Source of the DNA: an uncultured Collinsella sp. | Lineage (GTDB): Bacteria > Actinomycetota > Coriobacteriia > Coriobacteriales > Coriobacteriaceae | DNA length: 7,175 nt | Reading direction: 5' to 3' | NCBI GenBank assembly: GCA_900550205.1 | Contig: URRJ01000093.1 | Location: 1-7,175 of the forward strand | Part shown: in pieces, positions 1 through 6,770 of the stretch | Numbering within the stretch: the first letter of the stretch is position 1 | Layout of the letters: each line of letters begins with the position of its first letter | Notes under the pieces: model-generated | Seen by the model: only the letters and a program-made list of their open reading frames with translations | Database searches by the model: none | Told to the model about the DNA's origin: nothing | Translations under genes and position numbers: made by a program

Positions 1-1017
<1,017 letters not shown>

Positions 1018-1036
1018 GGATTAACATAGCTTTGCG

Positions 1037-1068
1037 AAGGGGCACTCCTGTCGGGGCGCCCCTTATTT
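1037..1068 (+). terminator. Rho-independent terminator after clpC
   Basis: Bases 1037-1048 pair with 1053-1064 to make a 12-position stem with one A/C mismatch and one G-T wobble, capped by a TGTC tetraloop. The outer seven pairs (AAGGGGC/GCCCCTT) are perfect. ATTT follows the stem. The hairpin starts 20 bases after the clpC stop and ends just before the toxin-antitoxin promoter, so it separates the two units. Confidence 0.85.
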
Positions 1069-1080
1069 ATGAGTAAATGG

Positions 1081-1111
1081 TGCTATACTCGAAATATAAA
1101 TATGTATAGCA
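1081..1111 (+). promoter_or_regulatory. Promoter with inverted-repeat operator of the toxin-antitoxin operon
   Basis: TGCTATAC at 1081-1088 and GTATAGCA at 1104-1111 form a perfect 8-base inverted repeat around a 15-base AT-rich spacer. The left arm contains an extended -10 box (TGC then TATACT, 1081-1089). A second possible -10, TATAAA at 1095-1100, is in the spacer. No good -35 hexamer is visible at the usual distance, which fits an extended -10 promoter. The right arm abuts the ribosome binding site at 1111-1118. RelB/DinJ-type antitoxins have ribbon-helix-helix N-termini that bind such repeats, so autorepression by the antitoxin, alone or with the toxin, is the natural inference. Confidence 0.7.
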
Positions 1112-1118
1112 GAAGGAG
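1111..1118 (+). promoter_or_regulatory. Ribosome binding site of the antitoxin gene
   Basis: AGAAGGAG lies 5 bases before the ATG at 1124 and fixes that start. Its first base is also the last base of the operator repeat, so a bound repressor would reach the translation-initiation region. Confidence 0.8.
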
Positions 1119-1123
1119 CTAGC

Positions 1124-1483
1124 ATGCCTATATCGGTACTCGACTCACGGCCGGTCCAGATGAATGTGCGCATGGATCGCCAACTCAAAGAGGCTGGGGA
1201 CGCCGTGCTGGCGCATATCGGCATGACGCCGTCTCAAGCGGTGCGGACACTTTGGGAATATCTGGTCGTCAACGGATGCATGCCCTCGAGATCGGGGGTC
1301 GCGGTACCGAGCTCTAACGTGCCAGCGACTGCGTCGGTGGAATCAAGGGTTACGCAGGGCAGCCACATCGTGCGCGATGCGTGCCTCAAATACGGCATCC
1401 CTGTTCCCGACCTCTCGGGTGACTACGATGACCTCTATGAGGAAGCAATGGCGGAGCGCTATCCCGAGTGGGTGGAGCTATGA
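1124..1483 (+). CDS. RelB/DinJ-like antitoxin
   Basis: The product is 119 residues and is read as the DNA-binding antitoxin of a type II pair. Residues 11-17 (VQMNVRM) have the beta-strand pattern of a ribbon-helix-helix fold. Two helices follow, about 18-32 and 35-49, with the TPSQAVR turn typical of RelB/DinJ. Residues 51-80 are a Ser/Val/Pro-rich linker with no clear structure. Residues 83-119 (from VRDACLKYG, through DLSGDYDDLYEEA, to the end) are acidic and probably wrap the toxin. DinJ is about 86 residues, so this one is longer, mainly in the linker. The start is set by AGAAGGAG 5 bases upstream. The stop TGA at 1481 overlaps the toxin ATG at 1480. Base composition is lower in GC than clpC or pepD. 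The family call comes from pattern recognition of the N-terminus; partner specificity is not shown by sequence alone. Confidence 0.8.
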   Translation: MPISVLDSRPVQMNVRMDRQLKEAGDAVLAHIGMTPSQAVRTLWEYLVVNGCMPSRSGVAVPSSNVPATASVESRVTQGSHIVRDACLKYGIPVPDLSGDYDDLYEEAMAERYPEWVEL

Positions 1484-2001
1484 GTGCAGACGGCATTCTC
1501 AAGTTGCTCATCGACACCAACGTATGGATGGATTACTTTTCTGTAAGGTCGGACCGGACAGCGGATGTCGCCCGTCTATTCGAGATTGCCGATGTCTCGG
1601 AGCAGATTGCCCTGTTTGCCTCGTCTCTTTCGGTCAAAGATGTCTCGTATCTTGTCTCGGCGGCGATTAAGAGGGAGTGCCGAAGGAAGAATGGTTTGCT
1701 GAGCGATAACGCCATTGCGGCGGCGGACGAAACGGCCTGGGCATGCGTTCGGCAGATGCGCGAGCTCGCCCTCATTGCGCCGGTCGGTGCAGACGAGGTC
1801 TTCGACTCCTTTGTGTTCAAGTATCATCACAATGACTTCGAGGATGACCTGATGCTGGGCGTTGCCAATCGCATCGACGTCGATTACGTCGTGACGGAGG
1901 ACAAAAACCTCATTAAACATACCAATGGCGTATGCATAAACGTTGATCAAGCGTTGAGGTTGGTTGAAGGGTCCAACGTCCCTTCGGCGCGGCCCGTCTA
2001 A
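1480..2001 (+). CDS. PIN-domain toxin (VapC-like ribonuclease)
   Basis: The 173-residue product is a PIN-fold protein, expected to be a metal-dependent RNase and the toxin of this operon. Family landmarks are in order: LLIDTNVW at 9-16 with acidic D12, SVKDVSYLV at 51-59 with D54 in place of the usual Glu, DFEDD at 119-123, and VVTEDKNL at 137-144 with D141. All four positions of the acidic metal site are occupied, so the nuclease looks intact. The ATG at 1480 overlaps the antitoxin stop (ATGA), the usual translational coupling. GTGGAG at 1472-1477 is only 2 bases away, and an in-frame GTG at 1468 would add four residues. GC is lower than in the neighbours: by hand, 28/60 in 1501-1560 and 31/60 in 1621-1680, against 40/60 in 2821-2880 of pepD. 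The RNA target cannot be read from the sequence. Confidence 0.85.
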   Translation: MSADGILKLLIDTNVWMDYFSVRSDRTADVARLFEIADVSEQIALFASSLSVKDVSYLVSAAIKRECRRKNGLLSDNAIAAADETAWACVRQMRELALIAPVGADEVFDSFVFKYHHNDFEDDLMLGVANRIDVDYVVTEDKNLIKHTNGVCINVDQALRLVEGSNVPSARPV

Positions 2002-2040
2002 CATGCTTTATCTTAATAAAGTGGCGTTTCCCCGCCGTTA

Positions 2041-2069
2041 GCCGATGATGCGAGGGCGCTCGGCGTTTT
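2041..2069 (+). terminator. Possible weak terminator after the toxin gene
   Basis: GCCGA at 2041-2045 can pair with TCGGC at 2060-2064 around a 14-base loop, followed by GTTTT. An alternative pairing uses CGCCG at 2033-2037 with CGGCG at 2061-2065. Stem length is marginal, so this is tentative. A separate AT-only hairpin lies at 2006-2021 (CTTTAT/ATAAAG) without a T-run. Confidence 0.3.
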
Positions 2070-2138
2070 CGACTGGTTTATGCACGCAAAGTCTGGGAAT
2101 ATACAAGGCGCATGTCTTACTGTCTAACCAGTTGCGCC

Positions 2139-2145
2139 AAGGAGG
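2139..2145 (+). promoter_or_regulatory. Ribosome binding site of pepD
   Basis: AAGGAGG ends 4 bases before the ATG at 2150. It decides the start against an in-frame ATG at 2045, which would add 35 residues unlike any PepD and has no comparable site. A weak -10-like TATACA at 2100-2105 lies upstream; no convincing -35 goes with it. Confidence 0.85.
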
Positions 2146-2149
2146 CACC

Positions 2150-3607
2150 ATGGACTACAAGATTACCGGCTACGAGCCCGCTCAGCTGTTCCATTTCTTT
2201 GAGGAGGTCAGCGCGATTCCCCGTGGGTCTGGTAACGAGAAGGGCATCAGCGATTTCCTGGTTGCGTTTGCTAAGGAGCGCGGCCTCGATGTGTACCAGG
2301 ACGAGGTCTACAACGTCATCATTCGCAAGCCCGCTTCTGCCGGCGCCGAGCATGCTCCGACCGTGATGCTGCAGGGTCACATCGATATGGTGTGCGACAA
2401 GTTGGGCTCCGTTGAGCACGACTTTACGACCGACGGTATCGACCTGGTCGTCAAGGACGGCGTCCTCACCGCCAACGGCACCACCCTGGGCGCCGACAAC
2501 GGCATTGCTGTCGCTCTGATGCTTACCGTGCTCAACGACGATTCGATCGTTCACCCCGCCCTCGAGTGCGTATTCACTACCGACGAGGAGACTGGCCTGG
2601 TCGGCGCCGAGACGCTCGACAAGTCCCAGATTAGCGCTCGCACCATGATTAATCTCGACTCCGAGGAAGAGGGCGTTGCCACCGTCAGCTGCGCCGGCGG
2701 CGTCGTCGTTACCTACACCTGCCCGATCGCGCGCGAGCACAAGACCGGTAGCACCCTCACGCTCGACATCTCCGGCCTGCTGGGCGGTCACTCCGGCAGC
2801 GATATCCACCTGGAGCGCGGCAACGGCAACCTCATCATGGCCCGCATCATCGACCGCCTGATGGTTGCCGGCGAGCCCGCCATCGTCAGCTTCAACGGCG
2901 GCACCAAGGACAACGCCATCAACCGTGAGTGCAAGGCTGTTCTGGTCTACGCCGACCACGCTGCCGCCGAGGCCGCGGCCCAGATCGCAAAGGGCATCAT
3001 CGCCGACGTCACTGCCGAGCTCGAGGTCTTCGACCCCGGCTTTACCTGCACCGTCGAGATTGCCGACGACGCCGAGGTCGAGGCCATGGACCAGAAGTCC
3101 GCGCTTGCCCTCATCCGCGCCCTGCGTCTTGCCCCTAACGGCGTGATTCGCCGCAACGTCGCCACCGACGGCTCCGTCGAGGTTTCCTCCAACATCGGTG
3201 TGGTTGCCACTTCTGACGACGAGGTCAAGATCATGCTGTCCCCGCGCTCCTCGATCACCTCGCTGCAGAACGAGTTCAAGGACCGCCTGCAGACGCTGGC
3301 CGATGTCCTGGGCTTCGACGCCAAGTTTGAGTTCGAGTATCCCGGCTGGAGCTATGCCGAGCATTCGCCGGTCCGCGACGTCTTTGTCGAGAGCTATCGT
3401 GAGCTCTTTGGCTCCGAGCTGCGCATCGAGTCCATTCACGCCGGCCTTGAGTGCGGCCTGTTTGCCGAGGCCCTGCACGGCTTGGACGCCATCGCCGTGG
3501 GCCCGACGCTCTCCGATGTCCACACCCCGGACGAGAGCATGGAGCTCGCTTCTGCCGAGCGCTTCTACGAGCTGCTCATCGACGTCCTCAAGCGCCTCGC
3601 TGCGTAA
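2150..3607 (+). CDS. pepD: PepD, Xaa-His (aminoacyl-histidine) dipeptidase, M20C family
   Basis: The 485-residue enzyme is a cytosolic di-zinc aminopeptidase that splits dipeptides such as carnosine-like Xaa-His, and it salvages amino acids. The length equals that of Escherichia coli PepD. Motifs in order: GHIDMV at 76-81 with ligand H77 and D79; GADNG at 114-118 with bridging D116; DEETG at 145-149 with general base E146 and ligand E147; NLDSE at 168-172 with D170; a lid-domain region from about 190 including GGHSG at 212-216; and SDVHTPDE near the end with ligand H458. These sit a constant three residues before the known Vibrio PepD ligands (80, 119, 150, 173, 461), so all active-site residues are present. 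The gene stands alone, with its own ribosome site, between the TA operon and a shared terminator, and codon use is host-like. The substrate range within M20C cannot be fixed from sequence. Confidence 0.95.
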   Translation: MDYKITGYEPAQLFHFFEEVSAIPRGSGNEKGISDFLVAFAKERGLDVYQDEVYNVIIRKPASAGAEHAPTVMLQGHIDMVCDKLGSVEHDFTTDGIDLVVKDGVLTANGTTLGADNGIAVALMLTVLNDDSIVHPALECVFTTDEETGLVGAETLDKSQISARTMINLDSEEEGVATVSCAGGVVVTYTCPIAREHKTGSTLTLDISGLLGGHSGSDIHLERGNGNLIMARIIDRLMVAGEPAIVSFNGGTKDNAINRECKAVLVYADHAAAEAAAQIAKGIIADVTAELEVFDPGFTCTVEIADDAEVEAMDQKSALALIRALRLAPNGVIRRNVATDGSVEVSSNIGVVATSDDEVKIMLSPRSSITSLQNEFKDRLQTLADVLGFDAKFEFEYPGWSYAEHSPVRDVFVESYRELFGSELRIESIHAGLECGLFAEALHGLDAIAVGPTLSDVHTPDESMELASAERFYELLIDVLKRLAA

Positions 3608-3649
3608 AGGTCGTCTTGGTTAAGCCGCTCTAAAACGGCTGGCAATGAA

Positions 3650-3682
3650 AACGGCCGCCTGGCGTAATGCCGGGCGGCCGTT
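3650..3682. terminator. Bidirectional terminator between pepD and mntP
   Basis: AACGGCCGCC at 3650-3659 pairs perfectly with 3673-3682. The stem continues inward (one T-G wobble, then three pairs) to 14 pairs with a GTAAT loop. On the plus strand TTATT begins inside the stem end. On the minus strand the stem is followed by TTTTCA. The two genes converge here and mntP stops five bases from the stem, so one hairpin serves both. A minor hairpin, AGCCG/CGGCT, lies at 3623-3640. Confidence 0.9.
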
Positions 3683-3687
3683 ATTCG

Positions 3688-4266
3688 TTACAGTGCGAGG
3701 ATCCCCAGGTGCTCAAGCAAGATCTTAAGCCCGATGAGGACGAGTACGACGCCACCCACGATGGTGGCGGGTTTTTCGTAGCGCGCGCCAAAGGTGTGGC
3801 CGATCGCCACGCCGGCGATGGAGAAGACAAAGGTTGTGATGCCAATGAGCGACACGGCGGGAACGATGTCGACCGAGAGCGCCGCAAACGAGATACCCAC
3901 GGCGAGCGCGTCAATCGAGGTGGCGATGGCGAGAATCAGGTATTCTCCCAGGTCAATCCTCTCGGCATCCTTGTTGTCGCCTTCGTTCTCGTCTTCGGTA
4001 AAGGCTTCCCACAGCATCTTGCCGCCGATAAAGGCCAAAAGGATAAAGGCAATCCAATGGTCGATGGGGCCGATGATGCCCATAAATTGGCTGCCGAGTG
4101 CCCAACCGATCACGGGCATGCCGGCCTGAAACCCGCCAAAGAACAGACCGAGCACCACAGCGACTTTAAGGTTGATCTTTTTCATGCCGAGGCCCTTGCA
4201 GATGGAAACGGCAAAGGCGTCCATCGAAAGGCCAACGGCGAGCAACACGAGTTCTGCGAGTCCCAT
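3688..4266 (-). CDS. mntP: MntP, manganese efflux pump
   Basis: The 192-residue membrane protein belongs to the MntP (formerly YebN) family, which exports Mn2+; E. coli MntP has 188 residues. Six hydrophobic segments are visible at about 3-23, 34-58, 67-88, 107-130, 136-158 and 168-187, forming two related three-helix halves. The paired signatures LSMDAFAVSI (13-22, D16) and TSIDALAVGIS (116-126, D119) carry the conserved membrane Asp residues needed for transport. The loop between the halves (90-103) is very acidic (TEDENEGDNKD). The start ATG (4266-4264) has GAGGGAG seven bases upstream (4274-4280). The gene converges on pepD and diverges from disA. Many MntP genes are controlled by Mn through MntR or a yybP-ykoY riboswitch; the leader here shows only fragments reminiscent of the latter. 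Confidence 0.93.
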   Translation of the reverse strand: MGLAELVLLAVGLSMDAFAVSICKGLGMKKINLKVAVVLGLFFGGFQAGMPVIGWALGSQFMGIIGPIDHWIAFILLAFIGGKMLWEAFTEDENEGDNKDAERIDLGEYLILAIATSIDALAVGISFAALSVDIVPAVSLIGITTFVFSIAGVAIGHTFGARYEKPATIVGGVVLVLIGLKILLEHLGILAL

Positions 4267-4273
4267 AGTCTGG

Positions 4274-4280
4274 CTCCCTC
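4274..4280 (-). promoter_or_regulatory. Ribosome binding site of mntP
   Basis: GAGGGAG on the minus strand, seven bases before the ATG. The same heptamer occurs again at 4309-4315, also on the minus strand. Between them lies a small hairpin, CGGG-TTCG-CCCG (4285-4296), with a very stable UUCG loop, four bases upstream of this site. Confidence 0.75.
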
Positions 4281-4312
4281 TCTGCGGGCGAACCCGATTA
4301 CACGACTACTCC

Positions 4313-4326
4313 CTCATTTATATGAG
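4313..4326 (-). promoter_or_regulatory. Possible mntP promoter element inside a small palindrome
   Basis: On the minus strand the segment reads CTCATATAAATGAG, which is a 5-base inverted repeat (CTCAT/ATGAG) with a 4-base centre. It contains TATAAA (4322-4317), a plausible -10 about 50 bases before the mntP start. No good -35 stands at 16-18 bases; a TTGACT farther upstream is 25 bases away. An operator overlapping a -10 box is one reading. The call is an inference. Confidence 0.35.
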
Positions 4327-4328
4327 AC

Positions 4329-4411
4329 CCGATGCTACCACATGAGCAGTCAAAAGAGCCCCGTCCCAAATGAGCTACCTAAGCGGTGTTCGCTCATTCT
4401 GTAAGCATCGG
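4329..4411. repeat. Nested inverted repeats in the mntP/disA intergenic region
   Basis: CCGATGCT at 4329-4336 is matched by its exact reverse complement AGCATCGG at 4404-4411. Inside it, AATGAGC at 4369-4375 is matched by GCTCATT at 4392-4398 with a 16-base loop. ATGAGC at 4342-4347 is a competing partner for the same right arm, and AGCG/CGCT (4382-4385/4391-4394) makes a small inner hairpin. The whole could fold as a branched RNA on either strand or be a set of protein sites. Together with 4313-4326 it holds five ATGAG/CTCAT copies in 85 bases. No gene was seen in 4267-4487. Confidence 0.55.
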
Positions 4412-4475
4412 ATTTCGTGGCTGCTGCGGGGGCAAACCGTGAGAAACTATTTAGCGTTTATGGAGCGTATACGAT

Positions 4476-4480
4476 GGGAG
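4476..4480 (+). promoter_or_regulatory. Ribosome binding site that supports a TTG start for disA
   Basis: GGGAG lies seven bases before the TTG at 4488. The nearby ATG at 4483 is in another frame, and an in-frame TAG at 4452 leaves no ATG or GTG between it and 4488. The next in-frame ATG (4515) would cut off the first nine residues. Confidence 0.65.
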
Positions 4481-4487
4481 CGATGCC

Positions 4488-5555
4488 TTGGATAAGAACG
4501 AGCTGCAAAAGCGTATGGAACAGGCTATTCGCCTGACTGCCCCCGGCCAGCCGATCCGCACCGCCCTCGACATGATCATTGCCGGTCACCTGGGTGCTCT
4601 TATCTGCGTCGGCGACACCGAAAACGTGCTCGCTGCCGGTAACGACGGCTTCCCGCTCAACATTTCGTTTACCTCGAACCGCCTGTTCGAGCTTTCCAAG
4701 ATGGACGGCGCCATCGTTATCGACGGCGACCTCACCCAGATCCTGCGCGCCAACTTCCACCTCAATCCCGATCCCTCGCTCGCCACGAGTGAGACGGGCA
4801 TGCGTCACCGCACCGCCGCTCGCATGTCGGTGCTTACCGACGCCATCGTGATCTCGGTTTCGGCTCGTCGTGCCGTCGTCAACGTGTACGTCCACGGTAA
4901 GAGCTACGAGATTCAGCCTGTCACCACCATCATGAGCTCGGTCAACCAGCTCGTCGCCACGCTCCAGACCACCCGTCAGTCGCTCGACCGCTCCCTGCTG
5001 CGTCTGACGGCCCTCGAGCTCGATGACTACGTTACGCTCGCCGACATCACCGGCATTTTCTCGAGCTTCGAGATTATGCAGCAGGCAAAGACCGAGCTTA
5101 AGGATTGCATTGTCAAGCTGGGCAACCAGGGCAAGCTCGTGCAGATGCAGCTCGAACAGCTCGCGGGCTCCAGCATGGATACCGAATACGACCTGATGAT
5201 CCGCGACTACGCAAGCGATTCCTCTGAGGCAAACGCCGAGAAGATTCGCGCTGAGCTTGCCCGCATGACGCCCAAGGACTTGTCCGATCCACAACATGTG
5301 GCGGCGGTTCTGGGCTATGACGACCTGGACGAGGACTCCGTCATGACGCCGCTGGGCCTGCGCACGCTTTCGCGCGTGTCCGTCGTCCGCGACGGCGTGG
5401 CCGAGAAGATCGTCGACGAGTATGGCTCGCTGCAGGAGCTCATGGATGATATCAGCGAGGACCCGGAGCGCCTGGGCGACTTTGGCGTCAACAACCCTGC
5501 CATTCTTGCGGACTCGCTGTACCGCATGAAGGGCACCAAACAGGGGAACGCATAA
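4488..5555 (+). CDS. disA: DisA, DNA integrity scanning diadenylate cyclase
   Basis: DisA joins two ATP into c-di-AMP, and DNA branch structures at damage sites inhibit it. The 355 residues compare with 360 in Bacillus subtilis. The DAC domain spans about 5-145. It holds the DGA motif at 73-75 (in KMDGAIVI) and RHRTA at 106-110 (in SETGMRHRTA), both needed for catalysis. A helical linker covers about 150-285. A helix-hairpin-helix DNA-binding tail covers about 290-350, with the hairpin turn near GDFGVNN at 330-336. All key residues are present, so it should be active as an octamer. Translation most likely starts at a TTG with GGGAG seven bases upstream. Its stop shares one base with the ispD start (TAATG), and it heads a four-gene operon. 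In B. subtilis, radA precedes disA; here mntP diverges from it instead. Confidence 0.95.
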   Translation: MDKNELQKRMEQAIRLTAPGQPIRTALDMIIAGHLGALICVGDTENVLAAGNDGFPLNISFTSNRLFELSKMDGAIVIDGDLTQILRANFHLNPDPSLATSETGMRHRTAARMSVLTDAIVISVSARRAVVNVYVHGKSYEIQPVTTIMSSVNQLVATLQTTRQSLDRSLLRLTALELDDYVTLADITGIFSSFEIMQQAKTELKDCIVKLGNQGKLVQMQLEQLAGSSMDTEYDLMIRDYASDSSEANAEKIRAELARMTPKDLSDPQHVAAVLGYDDLDEDSVMTPLGLRTLSRVSVVRDGVAEKIVDEYGSLQELMDDISEDPERLGDFGVNNPAILADSLYRMKGTKQGNA

Positions 5556-6283
5556 TGGCGCCCGTATGCGCCGTGGTCGTTGCCGGTGGCAGCGGCCAGC
5601 GCTTTGGTAACCCCGGCGGCAAGCAGCTCGTTAACGTGGCGGGCCGTCCGCTCATGAGCTGGTCCATCCGCGCATTCGACCGCAGTGATAAGGTCGGCCA
5701 CATCGTCGTGGTTTGCCCTGCCGAGCGCCGTGCCGAGATGCGCCGCCTGGCCATCGACCCGTTTGACTATGACACGCCCATCAGCTTTGCCGATGCCGGC
5801 GCGACCCGCCAGGATTCCACCCGCGCCGGCGTGCACGCGGTCCCGGCGGGCTTTGAATACGTCGCCATTCACGATGGTGCTCGTCCGCTCATTACCACCG
5901 AGGCCATCGATCACGCTATCGACGTGCTCGTGAGCGACCGCGCCCTCGACGGTGTCGTGTGCGGTCAGCCCGCGATCGACACGCTCAAGATTGTCGATGG
6001 CGACAACATCGTCGAGACGCCGCCGCGCGAGCTGTACTGGGCCGCGCAGACGCCGCAGATCTTTAGTGTCGACGCCATGAAGCGCGCCCATGCCGCGGCG
6101 ATTGCCGAGGGCTTTATCGGCACGGACGATTCATCACTGGTCGAGCGCATGGGCGGGCGCGTCTGCTGCGTCCAGAGCCCGCGCGATAACCTTAAGGTGA
6201 CGGTGCCCGAGGACCTGCGTCCCGTAACCGCGATTCTGCTCGGTCGCATGGCCGAGGGAGAGGACCTTCCCCATGTTCAGTAA
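5555..6283 (+). CDS. ispD: IspD, 2-C-methyl-D-erythritol 4-phosphate cytidylyltransferase
   Basis: IspD couples MEP to CTP, giving CDP-ME and pyrophosphate, in the cytosolic non-mevalonate isoprenoid pathway. The 242 residues begin with the nucleotide-binding loop VVVAGGSGQRFG (7-18, conserved R16) and K23 in GGKQL. Further family marks are GATRQDS (82-88), HDGARP (106-111, usually HDAARP), DTLK (142-145), WAAQTPQIF (162-170), TDDSS (190-194), DNLKVT (211-216) and PEDL (218-221). The Gly in HDGARP and PGGK in place of PKQ-type spacing are modest variants. AGGGGA at 5542-5547 precedes the ATG. The start overlaps the disA stop by one base, and the end overlaps ispF by eleven, so translation is probably coupled. 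Some bacteria fuse IspD to IspF; here they are separate frames. YgbP/TarI-type cytidylyltransferases are relatives, but adjacency to ispF favours IspD. Confidence 0.95.
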   Translation: MAPVCAVVVAGGSGQRFGNPGGKQLVNVAGRPLMSWSIRAFDRSDKVGHIVVVCPAERRAEMRRLAIDPFDYDTPISFADAGATRQDSTRAGVHAVPAGFEYVAIHDGARPLITTEAIDHAIDVLVSDRALDGVVCGQPAIDTLKIVDGDNIVETPPRELYWAAQTPQIFSVDAMKRAHAAAIAEGFIGTDDSSLVERMGGRVCCVQSPRDNLKVTVPEDLRPVTAILLGRMAEGEDLPHVQ

Positions 6284-6767
6284 CCTGCGCATTGGCCATG
6301 GCTACGACGTCCACCGTCTGGTGGAGGGGCGTCGATGTATCATCGGCGGGGTCGACATTCCCTACGAGCGCGGCCTGCTGGGCCACTCGGATGCCGATGT
6401 GCTCGCGCACGCCTTGGCCGATGCCATTCTGGGCGCCTGCCGCGGGGGAGATATCGGCAAGCTGTTCCCCGATACCGATCCTGCCTACGAGGGTGCCGAT
6501 TCGATGGTGCTGCTCGCTCGCGTGATGGACTATGCGCGCGAGCTGGGCTTTGAGTTTGTCGATGCCGATTGCACCATTGCCTGTCAGCAACCCAAGATCA
6601 CCCCGCACCGCGATGCCATGCGCGCCAACCTTGCCCATGCCCTGGGCGTTGACGTCGAAAACGTGGGCGTCGCCGCCACTACGACCGAAAAGCTCGGTTG
6701 GGAAGGCCAGGGCGAGGGAATCGGCGCCTGGGCCGTCTGCCTGCTACAGAAAACTGTTAAGGAGTAA
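6273..6767 (+). CDS. ispF: IspF, 2-C-methyl-D-erythritol 2,4-cyclodiphosphate synthase
   Basis: IspF cyclises CDP-ME 2-phosphate to ME-cPP with loss of CMP, two steps after IspD in the MEP pathway; the middle kinase gene ispE is not in this window. The 164 residues (E. coli 159) carry the zinc ligands D12, H14 and H46, within GHGYDVH (8-14) and GHSDADVLAHAL (37-48). The family sequence DIGKLFPDTDP (60-70) follows, then TTTEKLGWEGQGEGIG (136-151), which contacts the cytidine phosphate. Nothing is missing. The ATG lies inside the last codons of ispD in another frame, with a purine-rich GGGAGAGGA at 6256-6264 eight bases upstream. The stop is three bases before cysS. The enzyme works as a trimer with active sites between subunits (family knowledge). 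Confidence 0.96.
   Translation: MFSNLRIGHGYDVHRLVEGRRCIIGGVDIPYERGLLGHSDADVLAHALADAILGACRGGDIGKLFPDTDPAYEGADSMVLLARVMDYARELGFEFVDADCTIACQQPKITPHRDAMRANLAHALGVDVENVGVAATTTEKLGWEGQGEGIGAWAVCLLQKTVKE
6759..6764 (+). promoter_or_regulatory. Ribosome binding site of cysS
   Basis: AAGGAG overlaps the final codons of ispF and sits six bases before the ATG at 6771. It supports that start and shows cysS belongs to the disA operon. Confidence 0.8.
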
Positions 6768-6770
6768 CGA

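Noticed and set aside
2006..2021. CTTTAT/ATAAAG hairpin after the toxin gene as a terminator
   Set aside because: The six-pair stem is almost all A-T and no T-run follows, so it is too weak to call.
2045..2149. An N-terminal extension of PepD from the ATG at 2045
   Set aside because: The added 35 residues do not resemble the family, and AAGGAGG directly precedes the ATG at 2150, giving the standard length of 485.
2117..3523. A 468-codon open frame on the minus strand opposite pepD
   Set aside because: It is the antisense shadow of a high-GC gene. Its product is a Val/Gly/Ala/Asp-rich string with no recognisable domain, while the plus-strand frame has all PepD active-site residues.
3667..4404. 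A 245-codon plus-strand open frame opposite mntP
   Set aside because: It is hydrophilic and of low complexity, runs through the terminator and mntP, and has no ribosome site; the minus frame has six membrane helices and the MntP Asp motifs.
4267..4440. A complete yybP-ykoY manganese riboswitch before mntP
   Set aside because: Only a GGGAGTAG-like piece is seen; the second conserved segment and enough length before the start codon are missing, so it is kept as a question and not called.
4458..6091. Long minus-strand open frames opposite disA and ispD (4458-5297 and 5315-6091)
   Set aside because: No domain signature and full overlap with well-supported DisA and IspD frames.
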